Origin: an uncultured Lachnospiraceae bacterium
Lineage (GTDB): Bacteria > Bacillota > Clostridia > Lachnospirales > Lachnospiraceae
NCBI GenBank assembly: GCA_902794825.1
Contig: CADBIU010000003.1
Span: forward strand, 1-50,369
Reading direction: 5' to 3'
Length of the DNA stretch: 50,369 bases
Part shown: piece after piece, positions 15,534 to 24,889 of the stretch
Position numbering within the stretch: position 1 is the first letter of the stretch
How the letters are laid out: each line of letters starts with the position of its first letter
Program-made: the position numbers and the translations under genes
Notes under the pieces: model-generated
The model's input: only the letters and a program-made list of their open reading frames with translations
Told to the model about the DNA's origin: nothing
The model's database searches: none

Positions 15534-17537
15534 ATGGAGGATAAGTTTGTTAAGGAAGCAGGCGCTGAGCAGGAGAGCGACGAGCAGAAAGAGCACGCCT
15601 TCCTGCTGCAAGGCCATTGGCGTATAGTTGCGGTGCTTCTGGCGATATATGATGTTATTATAGTTAATATGTCCTACTTCATGGCGCTTTGGCTCCGTTT
15701 TGACTGCCAGTTTTCGCAGATCAGAGCGGACTTTATGCAGTCCTGGATGAGGTTTGTGCCGATCTATACGGTATTCTGCCTGGTCGTATTCTCCTTCTCG
15801 AAGCTGTACAGGAGCTTGTGGAGATTTGCGAGCTATTCGGAACTGATGCACCTGATCATGGCGACATGCATTACCGGGACATTTCACACGATCGCGATCA
15901 CGGCGTTTTTCCAGAGAATGCCTATCTCGTATTACCTGATCGGCATTACGCTCCAATTTGTCTTCATGGCCGGGGTTCGGTTTTCCTATCGCTTCATGAT
16001 TCTCCTCGCCAATCATCAGAACAGCAAGGACGAGGTGGGGCGCGTAATGGTGATCGGCGCCGGTAACGCCGGACAGAGTCTGATCGCCGACATTCGCCGG
16101 TCCAGAGAGATCAATGACAGGGTGTGCTGCGTAATTGACGATGACCCCAATAAGTGGGGACGCTATATTGACGGCGTTCCGATCGTCGGCGGCAGGGACA
16201 CTATTTTGGAAAATGTCGATAAGTACCGGATCCAGAAGATCTATCTGGCTATGCCCAGCGCGACAGCCGAGGAGAGGCGGGATATCCTTAATATATGTAA
16301 GGAGACCAACTGCGAGCTGAAGAATCTGCCCGGGCTTTATCAGCTGGTGAACGGCGAAGTCAGCGTCAGCATTATGAAGAAGGTCTCCGTAGAGGATCTT
16401 CTGGGAAGAGAGCCGATCCAGGCCGATATGAAGGAGGTCTTCGACTTCATCAACGGCAAGCGGGTTCTGGTAACCGGCGGCGGCGGATCTATCGGAAGTG
16501 AGCTTTGCAGACAGATCGCGGCGCATGACCCCGCACAGCTGATCATTTTTGATATTTATGAGAATAACGCATATGACATTCAACTGGAGCTGCGCGAGAA
16601 ATATCCGGAGCTCAATCTTGTGGTGCTGATCGGCTCTGTACGCGACAGCCGCAAGATCTTCGATGTCTTTGAGAAATACAGGCCGCAGATCGTATATCAC
16701 GCTGCGGCTCATAAGCATGTCCCGCTGATGGAGGACAGCCCCAACGAAGCGATCAAGAACAATGCGATCGGTACTTACAAGACCGCCTATGCGGCTATGG
16801 TCCACGGCTGCGAGCGCTTTGTCCTGATCTCCACGGACAAAGCGGTCAATCCCACCAATATCATGGGCGCTTCGAAGCGCCTGTGCGAGATGATTATCCA
16901 GAGCTTCGACGCCAAGATCAAGGCCGGAAAAGCGGCCGATATCCCGCAGCTGTTCACACACTCGGGCGTTGAGAACGCCGACAGGGACGGTACAGGAGAG
17001 ATATTCCGCGGCATTAAGACGGAGTTTGTCGCCGTGCGCTTCGGCAATGTCCTCGGCAGCAACGGCTCGGTCATCCCGCTGTTCAAGAAGATGATCGAGA
17101 AGGGCGGCCCCGTGAAGGTCACTCATCCCGATATTATCCGCTACTTTATGACGATCCCGGAGGCAGTGAGCCTTGTGCTGCTGGCCGGTACCTATGCCAG
17201 AGGTGGAGAGATCTTCGTACTGGATATGGGCAGCCCTGTCAAAATAGACACTTTGGCCAGGAACCTGATCCGCCTGTCCGGCTTCAAACCGGATGTGGAC
17301 ATCAAGATCGTCTATACGGGCCTTCGCCCCGGTGAAAAACTCTACGAAGAGAAGCTGATGGCGGAAGAGGGCCTTACCAAAACCGAAAATGAACTCATCC
17401 ACATCGGAAAGCCGATCAAATTCGACACCGATGAATTTCTTGCGCAGCTGCATGAGCTCATGTATATAGCTTACAACAACGACGATAATATACGGGAACA
17501 GGTGGAGAAGATGGTTTCCACATACCATCCCGCCTGA
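15534..17537 (+). CDS. Membrane-bound UDP-sugar 4,6-dehydratase (PglF/CapD/FlaA1-like, large form)
   Basis: 667 residues from the ATG at 15534 with an AGGGAG site 10 bases ahead; an in-frame TTG at 15498 is less likely. The N-terminal third has about four membrane segments. A first nucleotide-binding domain (VMVIGAGNAGQSLI) precedes a second SDR domain with VLVTGGGGSIGSEL. The active-site block STDKAVNPTNIMGASKR carries Met in place of the usual SDR tyrosine (MxxxK), as in PglF-type enzymes. These convert UDP-GlcNAc to UDP-2-acetamido-2,6-dideoxy-4-keto-hexose. The product would feed the aminotransferase encoded at 1309. The nearby PglC-like transferase (19177) could load the resulting amino sugar on the lipid carrier. 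The family call is firm; the pathway is inference. Confidence 0.92.
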   Translation: MEDKFVKEAGAEQESDEQKEHAFLLQGHWRIVAVLLAIYDVIIVNMSYFMALWLRFDCQFSQIRADFMQSWMRFVPIYTVFCLVVFSFSKLYRSLWRFASYSELMHLIMATCITGTFHTIAITAFFQRMPISYYLIGITLQFVFMAGVRFSYRFMILLANHQNSKDEVGRVMVIGAGNAGQSLIADIRRSREINDRVCCVIDDDPNKWGRYIDGVPIVGGRDTILENVDKYRIQKIYLAMPSATAEERRDILNICKETNCELKNLPGLYQLVNGEVSVSIMKKVSVEDLLGREPIQADMKEVFDFINGKRVLVTGGGGSIGSELCRQIAAHDPAQLIIFDIYENNAYDIQLELREKYPELNLVVLIGSVRDSRKIFDVFEKYRPQIVYHAAAHKHVPLMEDSPNEAIKNNAIGTYKTAYAAMVHGCERFVLISTDKAVNPTNIMGASKRLCEMIIQSFDAKIKAGKAADIPQLFTHSGVENADRDGTGEIFRGIKTEFVAVRFGNVLGSNGSVIPLFKKMIEKGGPVKVTHPDIIRYFMTIPEAVSLVLLAGTYARGGEIFVLDMGSPVKIDTLARNLIRLSGFKPDVDIKIVYTGLRPGEKLYEEKLMAEEGLTKTENELIHIGKPIKFDTDEFLAQLHELMYIAYNNDDNIREQVEKMVSTYHPA

Positions 17538-17581
17538 GACAGCAGGGGCTTTTATAAGCAGAGCTAATCAATATTTTGCCT

Positions 17582-19189
17582 ATGGAAAACAAGAAAAGCG
17601 CTCAACTGAAGAAGGTTCAGGGTGTATACAAGACAGGACTGCGTTTGTCCGCGATTGTTTTCACGATGATCTTTACCATGTATACCTTGCTTCAGTATAT
17701 AGTCAAGGAGCGGCAGTATCTTAAATATCAGAAGTGGATCGGCGTCGCGGTTATAGCAGCGGCGGCGGTCTATGTGTTGATCACAGTGTTCACGGATCGG
17801 GAGGAGCTTGCCAGGATCCGTGCTTTTGCATGCGGTCTTTTCAGTTTCGAGCAGATCATTCTGATCCTGATCCTGTTCTGGTACTTGCTGGGCTGCGCGG
17901 TGCGCTCGCGTATTGACGGGGAACCCCTGTTCAAGTTCAACGACAACCGGCTGTTCATGATCTCATTGTCATTTTTCCTCTTTTTCCCCTTCGCCGAACT
18001 GATGGGGAAATACGCTAAGCGCGCTTTGGAGTGGATGATCCATTTTATGATGCTGATCTACACGCCTATAGTCGCGTACTGCGTCTATAAATACTACCGA
18101 ATGGAGCTGTTTACCTTCCCTTCGGGGCTCACACTGGAAAATGACAGGATCAGTGTATCTATGAGGATGGGCGGCAACCTCAACATTACGGCGGCGGCCC
18201 ACCTGCTTTTGTTCGGAATATGTCTCTATATGCTGCTGACCCAGCGGCGGGCTGTACGGATCATCTATGCGCCCGTGACTTTCGTATACTTTCTCGCAGT
18301 GATCGTATCAGGTTCAAGGACCAGTTTTCTGGCTCTGCTGTTCTTGATAATCTCCACGGTTTTTCTCTTTGTGTGGGACCTTTTGCAAAACAGAGCGAGG
18401 CCGGCCCGCATTGCCGGAGCATTGATCACTGCCGCTGTCACTGTGGTGATCGTTCTTGCGCTGCAAAGCGTGATCCTGAGGATGTTCGCCAAGACTTACA
18501 ACGAGTATATGGAGAAAACCTATGGGTCCAACACGACCGATACGGTTAACGAAGCCGTCGCGGATCAGGTTGACGATACAGCCAATACGGTTCCCCGGAC
18601 GTCCACAAGCCCTGCTTCCTTCAACGAGGCAGAGTTATTGCTGAAGGCCCATACTTCGGGAGAAAGAGAGACGGAACACGTACAGGCCAGGGCTGAAGAG
18701 GAGCCCGATGAAGACCGCGAGAAGGGCACAAGAAAGATGAACGACCTGAGCGGAAGACCCCAGATCTGGGTGGAGTGCGTCAAGATCATGTTCTCTTCAC
18801 CGGATCACTTTCTGTTCGGCGTTTCACCCTGCTACGTATCCAGCCGGCTGAAGAAGGCCACCGGACTCGGCGACGCGATCAACCACGCGCACAATGGACT
18901 GCTGCAGGTGGGAGTCGGAATCGGATTTCCCGGAATGATCCTCTTTCTGATCTTCGAGATCAGTATCATACGACGCTGTCTTATCATCCTGTTTAAGGGG
19001 AAAGAAGCGCTTTTCAGGCACTGCTGGATCCTGCCTGTGATCATAGCGGGCATCATGATCACAGAACTGTCAGAAGCAATGCTGTTTGCGATGATACGTT
19101 TCAATGTGCCCGTCTTTTATATAATTACCGGCTGCTGCGTCAGAATGTGCAGGAAGATCGGGGAGGATAATGCTGCATGGAGAAGATGA
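17582..19189 (+). CDS. O-antigen polymerase/ligase-like membrane protein with a large acidic loop
   Basis: 535 residues from ATG 17582; the Shine-Dalgarno is weak. Around ten to twelve hydrophobic segments occur, and the C-terminal part has INHAHNGLLQVGVGIG, the histidine/asparagine loop of the Wzy_C family. Between residues about 305 and 400 lies a long hydrophilic, Glu/Asp/Thr-rich stretch (around AEEEPDEDREKG) that would face outward, larger than in the polymerase at 4679. The protein probably joins or attaches lipid-linked oligosaccharides outside the membrane. Its end overlaps the sugar-transferase gene at 19177 by 13 bases. Polymerase and ligase cannot be told apart from sequence. Confidence 0.78.
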   Translation: MENKKSAQLKKVQGVYKTGLRLSAIVFTMIFTMYTLLQYIVKERQYLKYQKWIGVAVIAAAAVYVLITVFTDREELARIRAFACGLFSFEQIILILILFWYLLGCAVRSRIDGEPLFKFNDNRLFMISLSFFLFFPFAELMGKYAKRALEWMIHFMMLIYTPIVAYCVYKYYRMELFTFPSGLTLENDRISVSMRMGGNLNITAAAHLLLFGICLYMLLTQRRAVRIIYAPVTFVYFLAVIVSGSRTSFLALLFLIISTVFLFVWDLLQNRARPARIAGALITAAVTVVIVLALQSVILRMFAKTYNEYMEKTYGSNTTDTVNEAVADQVDDTANTVPRTSTSPASFNEAELLLKAHTSGERETEHVQARAEEEPDEDREKGTRKMNDLSGRPQIWVECVKIMFSSPDHFLFGVSPCYVSSRLKKATGLGDAINHAHNGLLQVGVGIGFPGMILFLIFEISIIRRCLIILFKGKEALFRHCWILPVIIAGIMITELSEAMLFAMIRFNVPVFYIITGCCVRMCRKIGEDNAAWRR

Positions 19190-19839
19190 AAAGGGGCCCC
19201 TACGCTCTGTTTTTCAAACGGCTGATCGATATACTGGCATCGCTTTTGGTCCTTATCCTGTTCTGGTGGCTGTATCTGATCGTGGCGATCCTTGTGAGGG
19301 TAAAGCTTGGATCTCCCGTACTGTTTACACAGGAAAGGCCCGGCAAGATCGACCCGGAGACCGGAAAGGAGACGATCTTCCGCCTGTACAAATTCAGAAC
19401 GATGACGGATGAGAGGGATGAAAACGGGGAACTCCTTCCAGACAGCGTCAGGCTGACTTCTTTTGGATCTTTCCTGCGGAGCACAAGCCTGGACGAGATT
19501 CCCGAGCTGTTCAACATCCTCAAGGGAGAGATGTCCCTGATCGGCCCGAGACCTCTGCTCGTACGGTATCTGCCTTACTACACTGAAGAGGAACATCACA
19601 GACATGACGTGAGGCCGGGACTGACAGGCCTTGCTCAGGTAAACGGCAGAAATATGATCACATGGGACCAGAAACTGGCCTATGATGTGCAGTATGTCAG
19701 GAATATTACCTTTCTCGGCGACTGCGGGATCATTCTCAAGACCATAAAGAAAGTATTCACGAGAGAAGATATCGCGGTGGACACAGACGTGGTGGAGCCT
19801 TTCCTAGACGAGGAAAGAAGCGCGAAGAAGAAGGACTGA
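19177..19839 (+). CDS. Small bacterial sugar transferase (PglC-like phosphoglycosyl transferase)
   Basis: 220 residues. One N-terminal membrane helix (about 13-35) precedes the catalytic part. Signature blocks are LFTQERPG, FRLYKFRTMTDERD, SLDEIPELFNILKGEMSLIGPRPLL and RPGLTGLAQVNGRN, all typical of PF02397. The DE pair in SLDEIPEL is the catalytic Asp-Glu dyad of monotopic phosphoglycosyl transferases. It moves a sugar-1-phosphate from a UDP-sugar to undecaprenyl phosphate, starting a repeat unit. Its short size, without the extra N-terminal domains of the 23361 protein, resembles PglC, which uses UDP-diNAc-bacillosamine. That fits the dehydratase and aminotransferase in this locus, but the substrate is inferred. 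Confidence 0.9.
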   Translation: MEKMKRGPYALFFKRLIDILASLLVLILFWWLYLIVAILVRVKLGSPVLFTQERPGKIDPETGKETIFRLYKFRTMTDERDENGELLPDSVRLTSFGSFLRSTSLDEIPELFNILKGEMSLIGPRPLLVRYLPYYTEEEHHRHDVRPGLTGLAQVNGRNMITWDQKLAYDVQYVRNITFLGDCGIILKTIKKVFTREDIAVDTDVVEPFLDEERSAKKKD

Positions 19840-19843
19840 ATTA

Positions 19844-21004
19844 GTGAAAACGCCATATTTTGTCATACAAGAGAAACTGCTGGCGGAGAATATCGGGGGC
19901 TTTCAGGAAGCTCTGAATACGCTCTGGCCCGGTTCCATACTGGCCTATTCAGTAAAGACCAACTCCCTGCCCTGGATCCTTAAGTGGATGGACGCGCACG
20001 GAGTTTACGCGGAAGTTGTGTCGGACGAGGAATACCAGCTCTCCTTACTGTCAGGCTGTCCGGCAGACAGAATCGTCTTCAATGGACCGGTCAAGACAGA
20101 GGAATACCTGAGAAAGGCTTTTGAGGGCGGCTCGATCATCAATATAGACTCAAGGCACGAACTTGACTTTATCTGCAGGGAAAAGCCCGCGGTTCACGGG
20201 ATTCTCGGAGTGCGGGTCAACGTGGATCCGTCCATTTTCGAATCCCATGACGTGGGATACCAGGAGGATGGATTCCGCTTCGGTTTCGGCTATGAGAACG
20301 GCGAACTCCTGAAGGCGATCGAGACACTGAGGGAAGTCTATGGAGACATTCCGATCGGCCTTCACATGCATGTGAACTCCATAACGAGAGCGCTGGGCGT
20401 CTATAAGGCGATCGCACGGTACGCTGTGAAGATCGTCACAGATTATGACCTGACTCCTGCATATATCGATATCGGCGGCGGCTTCTTCGGCGGAGTTCCG
20501 GGCAAGACGACTCCCATGGAATATATCGCGGGAATCAGAGAAGAACTTGAGAAAGCAATTGATCCGGCCGGGACGTTCCTGATCCTCGAGCCGGGCTCGG
20601 CGGCGGTGGGCTCAACCGTCGAACTGCACACATCCGTCATCGACGTGAAAGACACCGCGCACGGGCGGATCGTTACTACAGACGGAAGCAGGATCCACAT
20701 CGACCCCCTGTGGCTCAAGAAGGGATATATGTACACGACGGATTCTAAGCGGCCGTCACACCCGAGGCAGGTCGTCTGCGGATATACCTGCATGGACCAC
20801 GACAGACTGATGGTCATCGAAGATAAGCCTGAACTGAAGGCCGGCGACCATATCGTATACCACCGGGTGGGTAATTATACAGTTACTTTCGGAGGTCCCT
20901 TTATCCGGCCTTTCCCGCCGGTCTATGTGCAGGCAGGAGAGCAGCTTGAACTGGTTCGAAAACAAATGACAATGGATGAGTATTACAGGATGGAGACCGT
21001 TTAA
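19844..21004 (+). CDS. Fold-type III PLP enzyme, diaminopimelate/ornithine decarboxylase-like
   Basis: 386 residues from a GTG start 2 bases after the previous stop. The PLP lysine is K38 in AYSVKTNS. The glycine-rich phosphate loop is YIDIGGGFFGG. The usual EPGR motif reads EPGSAAVG, so the conserved arginine is Ser, and the GPxCxSxD motif of the family reads GYTCMDHD. These changes suggest a substrate other than diaminopimelate, or a modified reaction. It overlaps by one base with the ATP-grasp gene at 21004, so the two are probably one functional unit, for example making a small amine or amino-acid derivative that is then ligated to an amino sugar. That role is a hypothesis. Confidence 0.82.
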   Translation: MKTPYFVIQEKLLAENIGGFQEALNTLWPGSILAYSVKTNSLPWILKWMDAHGVYAEVVSDEEYQLSLLSGCPADRIVFNGPVKTEEYLRKAFEGGSIINIDSRHELDFICREKPAVHGILGVRVNVDPSIFESHDVGYQEDGFRFGFGYENGELLKAIETLREVYGDIPIGLHMHVNSITRALGVYKAIARYAVKIVTDYDLTPAYIDIGGGFFGGVPGKTTPMEYIAGIREELEKAIDPAGTFLILEPGSAAVGSTVELHTSVIDVKDTAHGRIVTTDGSRIHIDPLWLKKGYMYTTDSKRPSHPRQVVCGYTCMDHDRLMVIEDKPELKAGDHIVYHRVGNYTVTFGGPFIRPFPPVYVQAGEQLELVRKQMTMDEYYRMETV

Positions 21005-22020
21005 TGAACTACTTAATGCTTAGCGTAGGACGCCGCGGCGAGTTAATGAAAGACTTCCGCCTGTCTATGGAAGAGGGATCCAGGATCATCGCTACGGACA
21101 ACAGCCCGTATGCCCCCGCCCTTTATTTCGCGGACAAGCAGTATCTGGTTCCGAGGATCGATGCACCTGAATATATAGACACGATCCTGGATATCTGCAA
21201 AAAAGAGAAGATCAACGCAGTTACCACTTTCATCGATCCTGAGATCATGATCCTGGCGGAAAACCGTGAGAAATTCGAAGCGCTCGGCGTAGAAGTGCTG
21301 GCTCCTTACGCGGAGACAGCAAGGCTCTGCTTCGACAAATATGAGATGTTTAAATATCTTAAAGAGAACGGCGTAAGGACAGTGACGACCTGGGGGACCT
21401 TCGCGGAAGTTAAGGAAGCCCTGGACAAAGGAGAAGTGAGTCTGCCTGTGTTCGTCAAACCCCGCACCGGAAGCGGCAGCGTCGGCGCGAGGAAGGTCTC
21501 AGATATTGAAACCCTGCACGCGGCATTTGAGGAAGATCCTAGCCTGATCGCGCAGGAACTGATGACGGGCGAGGGATGTTTTGACCTGGACGCGGACGTC
21601 TATGTCGATACCATCTCCCATGAGCCGGTAGCCATCTTCTCCAAGAAGAAGATTTCGACTACCATAGGCGGCGCCAACAAGACGATCTCCTTCAAGGACG
21701 AGCGTCTGTTCGAGTTTGTGCTCGACGCCTTTAAATGCTTTAAATTCAACGGCCCTCTGGACGCCGATTTCTTCTACAAAGACGGTGAATACTACCTGTC
21801 CGAGATCAATCCTAGATTCGGCGGAGCGTATCTGCACGCGTATGGCGCGGGCGTCGATTTCATCAAACTTATCGACAACAACCTGCGCGGCGAGACCAAT
21901 CAGAGCATCATCGGACAGTATGAAGAGGATGTAGTCATGATGATGTATGACAGCGTGGTGATCGGGAAGAAAACCGGAGATCTTCTTGAGCCGTATCACA
22001 TTCCCGCGTCACAGGGATAA
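21004..22020 (+). CDS. ATP-grasp ligase (CarB/PylC-like)
   Basis: 338 residues. An N-terminal pre-ATP-grasp domain (MNYLMLSVGRRGELMKDF) leads to an ATP-grasp core with LPVFVKPRTGSGSVGARKV as the glycine-rich nucleotide loop and SEINPRFGGAY with the metal-binding Glu and Asn. ATP-grasp enzymes join a carboxylate to an amine or thiol through an acyl phosphate. Members like this occur in capsule loci and are thought to attach amino acids to sugars. The one-base overlap with the PLP enzyme gene at 19844 suggests that they work on the same small molecule. The gene is followed 11 bases later by a glycosyltransferase. Fold assignment is firm; substrate is unknown. Confidence 0.85.
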   Translation: MNYLMLSVGRRGELMKDFRLSMEEGSRIIATDNSPYAPALYFADKQYLVPRIDAPEYIDTILDICKKEKINAVTTFIDPEIMILAENREKFEALGVEVLAPYAETARLCFDKYEMFKYLKENGVRTVTTWGTFAEVKEALDKGEVSLPVFVKPRTGSGSVGARKVSDIETLHAAFEEDPSLIAQELMTGEGCFDLDADVYVDTISHEPVAIFSKKKISTTIGGANKTISFKDERLFEFVLDAFKCFKFNGPLDADFFYKDGEYYLSEINPRFGGAYLHAYGAGVDFIKLIDNNLRGETNQSIIGQYEEDVVMMMYDSVVIGKKTGDLLEPYHIPASQG

Positions 22021-22031
22021 GGGGACCATGT

Positions 22032-23240
22032 ATGGATATTCTTATCATCTCTGAGTTCTGTGAGGACTTCTCCCAGGCGGATAACGACAGATTTCTGTAC
22101 CTGACCAAGATGTTGGCGGGAGTAGTGGGAGACGAAGCGGATCCGGAGGACACAGTGGAGCTTGTTACAAGCTCTTTCTACCATTACGCGAAGAAGAGCA
22201 GGAGAAAGCCCTCTTATCCCTGGCCTTTCAAGATCACTTTTATAGAGGAACCGGGATATCCAAGGAATGTGTGCCTTAAGCGCTTCTACAGCCACCACAT
22301 CTGGGGAAAGAATGTCGTGAAGTACCTCGAAAAGCGCGGCAGGAAACCCGATGTGATCTATTGCGCAGTCCCGTCCCTGACCTGTCCGGACCTGGTGGCA
22401 AAATATTGCCAGAAGAATAATATTCGCTTCGTCATTGACGTCCAGGACCTCTGGCCGGAAGCCTTCAAGATGCTCGTCAATGTGCCGGTAATAAGCGACA
22501 CGGCGTTCGCGCCGCTTATGGCGATGGCAAACGGAATATACAAGCGCGCCGACGCAATCTGCGCAGTATCGGATTCTTACTGCAGAAGAGCGGCGAAGGT
22601 AAACAAAAAGGTCACGGAGACCACAACGGTATTTCTGGGGACCGACCTGGAGATCTTCGACAGGTACGCAGCTGAGAAGCCAAGTATCGAGAAGAAGGAC
22701 GGAGAAGTATGGCTCGGCTATTGCGGAACGCTGGGAAGTTCCTACACGATCCCGGTCGTAATTGACGCTCTCGATATTTTGAAAGATCCGAAGATCAGAT
22801 TCATCGTCATGGGAGACGGCCCGCTGATGGAGGAGTTCAGGGAGTATTCCGAGAGCAAAAAAGTGAACGCCCTGTTCACAGGACGCCTTCCCTATAACGA
22901 AATGTGCGCCCTGCTCAAATCCTGTGACATAACCGTAAATCCGATCAGGAGCAGCTCCGCGGCGACAATAATCAACAAGCATGGCGATTACGCCGCGTCA
23001 GGCCTTCCTGTGATCAACACACAGGAGAGTGAGGAGTACAGAAACCTGATCAACGAGTATCAGATGGGATTTAACTGCAGCAACGACGACGCGGAGGACA
23101 TTGCGAGCAAGCTCAAGGAGCTTGCTGACGACAAGGAATTGAGGAACCGGATGGGAGCAGGAGCCCGAAGGTGCGCAGAGGAGCGATTCGACCGCAAGAC
23201 AAGCTATAAGAAACTCATCAGAGCGATCAGATCAAAGTGA
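22032..23240 (+). CDS. Glycosyltransferase family 4, WbuB-like
   Basis: 402 residues, GT-B type. The N-terminal half has PDVIYCAVPSLTCPDLVAKYC and FVIDVQDLWPEAF, characteristic of WbuB/WcaI-type transferases that often add a FucNAc-like or amino-deoxy sugar. The C-terminal half has LGYCGTLGSSY, IRFIVMGDGPLMEEF, LFTGRLPYNEMCALLKSCD and INKHGDYAASGLPVIN for donor binding. It probably acts on lipid-linked intermediates at the inner face of the membrane. The start has an AAGGGGA site right after the ATP-grasp stop. It is the last gene before the weak terminator at 23257. Confidence 0.88.
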   Translation: MDILIISEFCEDFSQADNDRFLYLTKMLAGVVGDEADPEDTVELVTSSFYHYAKKSRRKPSYPWPFKITFIEEPGYPRNVCLKRFYSHHIWGKNVVKYLEKRGRKPDVIYCAVPSLTCPDLVAKYCQKNNIRFVIDVQDLWPEAFKMLVNVPVISDTAFAPLMAMANGIYKRADAICAVSDSYCRRAAKVNKKVTETTTVFLGTDLEIFDRYAAEKPSIEKKDGEVWLGYCGTLGSSYTIPVVIDALDILKDPKIRFIVMGDGPLMEEFREYSESKKVNALFTGRLPYNEMCALLKSCDITVNPIRSSSAATIINKHGDYAASGLPVINTQESEEYRNLINEYQMGFNCSNDDAEDIASKLKELADDKELRNRMGAGARRCAEERFDRKTSYKKLIRAIRSK

Positions 23241-23256
23241 TCTGAGATTGTCCGGA

Positions 23257-23280
23257 ATTTGGACCCAAATCCCTTTTTTA
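23257..23280 (+). terminator. Weak hairpin terminator after region C
   Basis: ATTTGG/CCAAAT (23257-23262 with 23265-23270) is followed by CCC and six Ts. The stem is short and the loop tight, so termination may be partial. No convincing promoter is seen between here and the gene at 23361. Confidence 0.45.
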
Positions 23281-23360
23281 TAAGTTGCACTATCTTTTTG
23301 GAGTCAAATAGTAGAAAATAGACAAAAGGGAACCAAAGAATTTATAAGGAGTCTCTAATT

Positions 23361-24881
23361 ATGGCAAATAACGAGAAGAGGCAAAGCAATAACAACACCC
23401 CTAAGCCCGCGGCGTACAGCTACTCGGGGGAGAGCAGGACCTATAACGACGGAAGGGGAAGAACCGCGCACAGGACAGTCGTGCGGCTTGTTAAACTTCT
23501 GGACGTGATCCTGGTCTCGATTCCCTTTGCTGTCGCGTGGATGCAGTATTATTCCCACCAGGTATATGCCATAATTTTCTATCGGAAGGGAAACTGGGTG
23601 GTCATCGCGCTCTTTGTCTTTCTCTACTATGTTCTTTCGCATCTGTATTCCGGGTATACGATCCATATCAGTACGATCTCTGAGATTGTGTACGCGCAGG
23701 TATTGGGAGCCGTGATCGCGGACGGCATGATGTATGTCATCATGTGGCTGCTGATCCGTTTTCTTCCCAACATACCGGTCATGCTTATGGTAGCCGCGGC
23801 ACAGGTGGTTATGATTGTCTTGTGGGCAGTGTGCGCGCATAAGTGGTATTTTGCCAACAATCCTCCGATCCCGACGGCAGTCATCTACGACGAACTGGAG
23901 GGCGTGGAGGCTCTGGTCTCCCAGTACGGCCTGGACAAGCATTTCAGGATCATAAGAAAACTGCACATCAATGAACTCTACGGAGACAACTGGATGAACC
24001 TGTCCCAGGAGGAAAGAGACGCGCAGGAGAGGCTGCTCATTCCGCAAGCCCTGGAAGGCGCTGATGCTGTATTTCTGTGCTCTCTGCACAGCCACGACCG
24101 CAACCAGATCGTCAAGTACTGCGTCCACAAGGATATCGTGACCTGGTGCATCCCCAGGATCGGCGACGTGATCATGTCGGGAGCGGAGCAGGCACATCTG
24201 TTCCATCTCCCTATGCTCAGAGTGGCGAAATATAACCCTACGCCGGAGTATCTGATATGTAAGAGAGCTTTTGACATCGTTGTCTCCGGACTGGCGCTGA
24301 TCCTTTTCTCTCCGCTGATGGTCATACTGGCTGTCATTATAAGGGGAGACGGCGGTACGGCTTTCTACAGACAGAAGCGCCTTACCAAGGACGGAAGAGT
24401 TTTCGAGATCCTCAAATTCCGCTCTATGAGAATGGACGCTGAGAAGGACGGCGTAGCGAGACTCTCCTCCGGAGAAGCGGATCCCCGGATCACAAAGGTG
24501 GGCCGTTTTATCAGAGCCTGCCGCTTTGACGAACTTCCGCAGCTTATCAATATTCTCAAGGGCGACATGAGCATAGTCGGCCCCCGCCCCGAGAGGCCTG
24601 AGATCGCCGAACAGTACAAGAAGGAACTCCCCGAGTTTGATCTGCGCCTTCAGTGCAAGTGCGGACTTACAGGCTACGCGCAGGTTTACGGCCAGTACAA
24701 TACGACGCCATATGACAAACTGCTGATGGACCTGATGTATATCGCGCGTCCCAGCTTTATTGAGGATTTAAAGATCTGCTTTGCGACGGTGAAGATCCTG
24801 TTTGAGAAGGATTCTACGGAAGGCGTCGCGGAAGGACAGACTACCGCCAGTAAAAGAAGCAAAAAAGTCGAACAGAAGTAG
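23361..24881 (+). CDS. Polyprenyl glycosylphosphotransferase (WbaP/WcaJ-like, large form)
   Basis: 506 residues. A hydrophilic N-terminus is followed by about four membrane segments (40-150), a cytoplasmic CoA-binding-like domain (about 165-290), a fifth hydrophobic segment (KRAFDIVVSGLALILFSPLMVILAVI begins near residue 302) and the PF02397 catalytic part. That part has FEILKFRSMRMD, CRFDELPQLINILKGDMSIVGPRPERPE and CGLTGYAQVYGQYN, with the DE dyad in FDELP. It loads the first sugar phosphate on undecaprenyl phosphate. It is the second initiating enzyme in the window; the other is the PglC-like one at 19177. Two initiators imply two repeat units or two polymers. A ribosome site TAAGGAG precedes the start. 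Confidence 0.93.
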   Translation: MANNEKRQSNNNTPKPAAYSYSGESRTYNDGRGRTAHRTVVRLVKLLDVILVSIPFAVAWMQYYSHQVYAIIFYRKGNWVVIALFVFLYYVLSHLYSGYTIHISTISEIVYAQVLGAVIADGMMYVIMWLLIRFLPNIPVMLMVAAAQVVMIVLWAVCAHKWYFANNPPIPTAVIYDELEGVEALVSQYGLDKHFRIIRKLHINELYGDNWMNLSQEERDAQERLLIPQALEGADAVFLCSLHSHDRNQIVKYCVHKDIVTWCIPRIGDVIMSGAEQAHLFHLPMLRVAKYNPTPEYLICKRAFDIVVSGLALILFSPLMVILAVIIRGDGGTAFYRQKRLTKDGRVFEILKFRSMRMDAEKDGVARLSSGEADPRITKVGRFIRACRFDELPQLINILKGDMSIVGPRPERPEIAEQYKKELPEFDLRLQCKCGLTGYAQVYGQYNTTPYDKLLMDLMYIARPSFIEDLKICFATVKILFEKDSTEGVAEGQTTASKRSKKVEQK

Positions 24882-24889
24882 GAAGAAAT

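Noticed and set aside
15516..17528. 670-codon minus-strand reading frame opposite the dehydratase
   Set aside because: Shadow frame of a well-conserved SDR gene; no ribosome site or recognisable motif.
19844..21004. Housekeeping diaminopimelate decarboxylase (lysA)
   Set aside because: EPGR is EPGS, other motifs differ, and the gene is locked in a glycan operon with an ATP-grasp gene.
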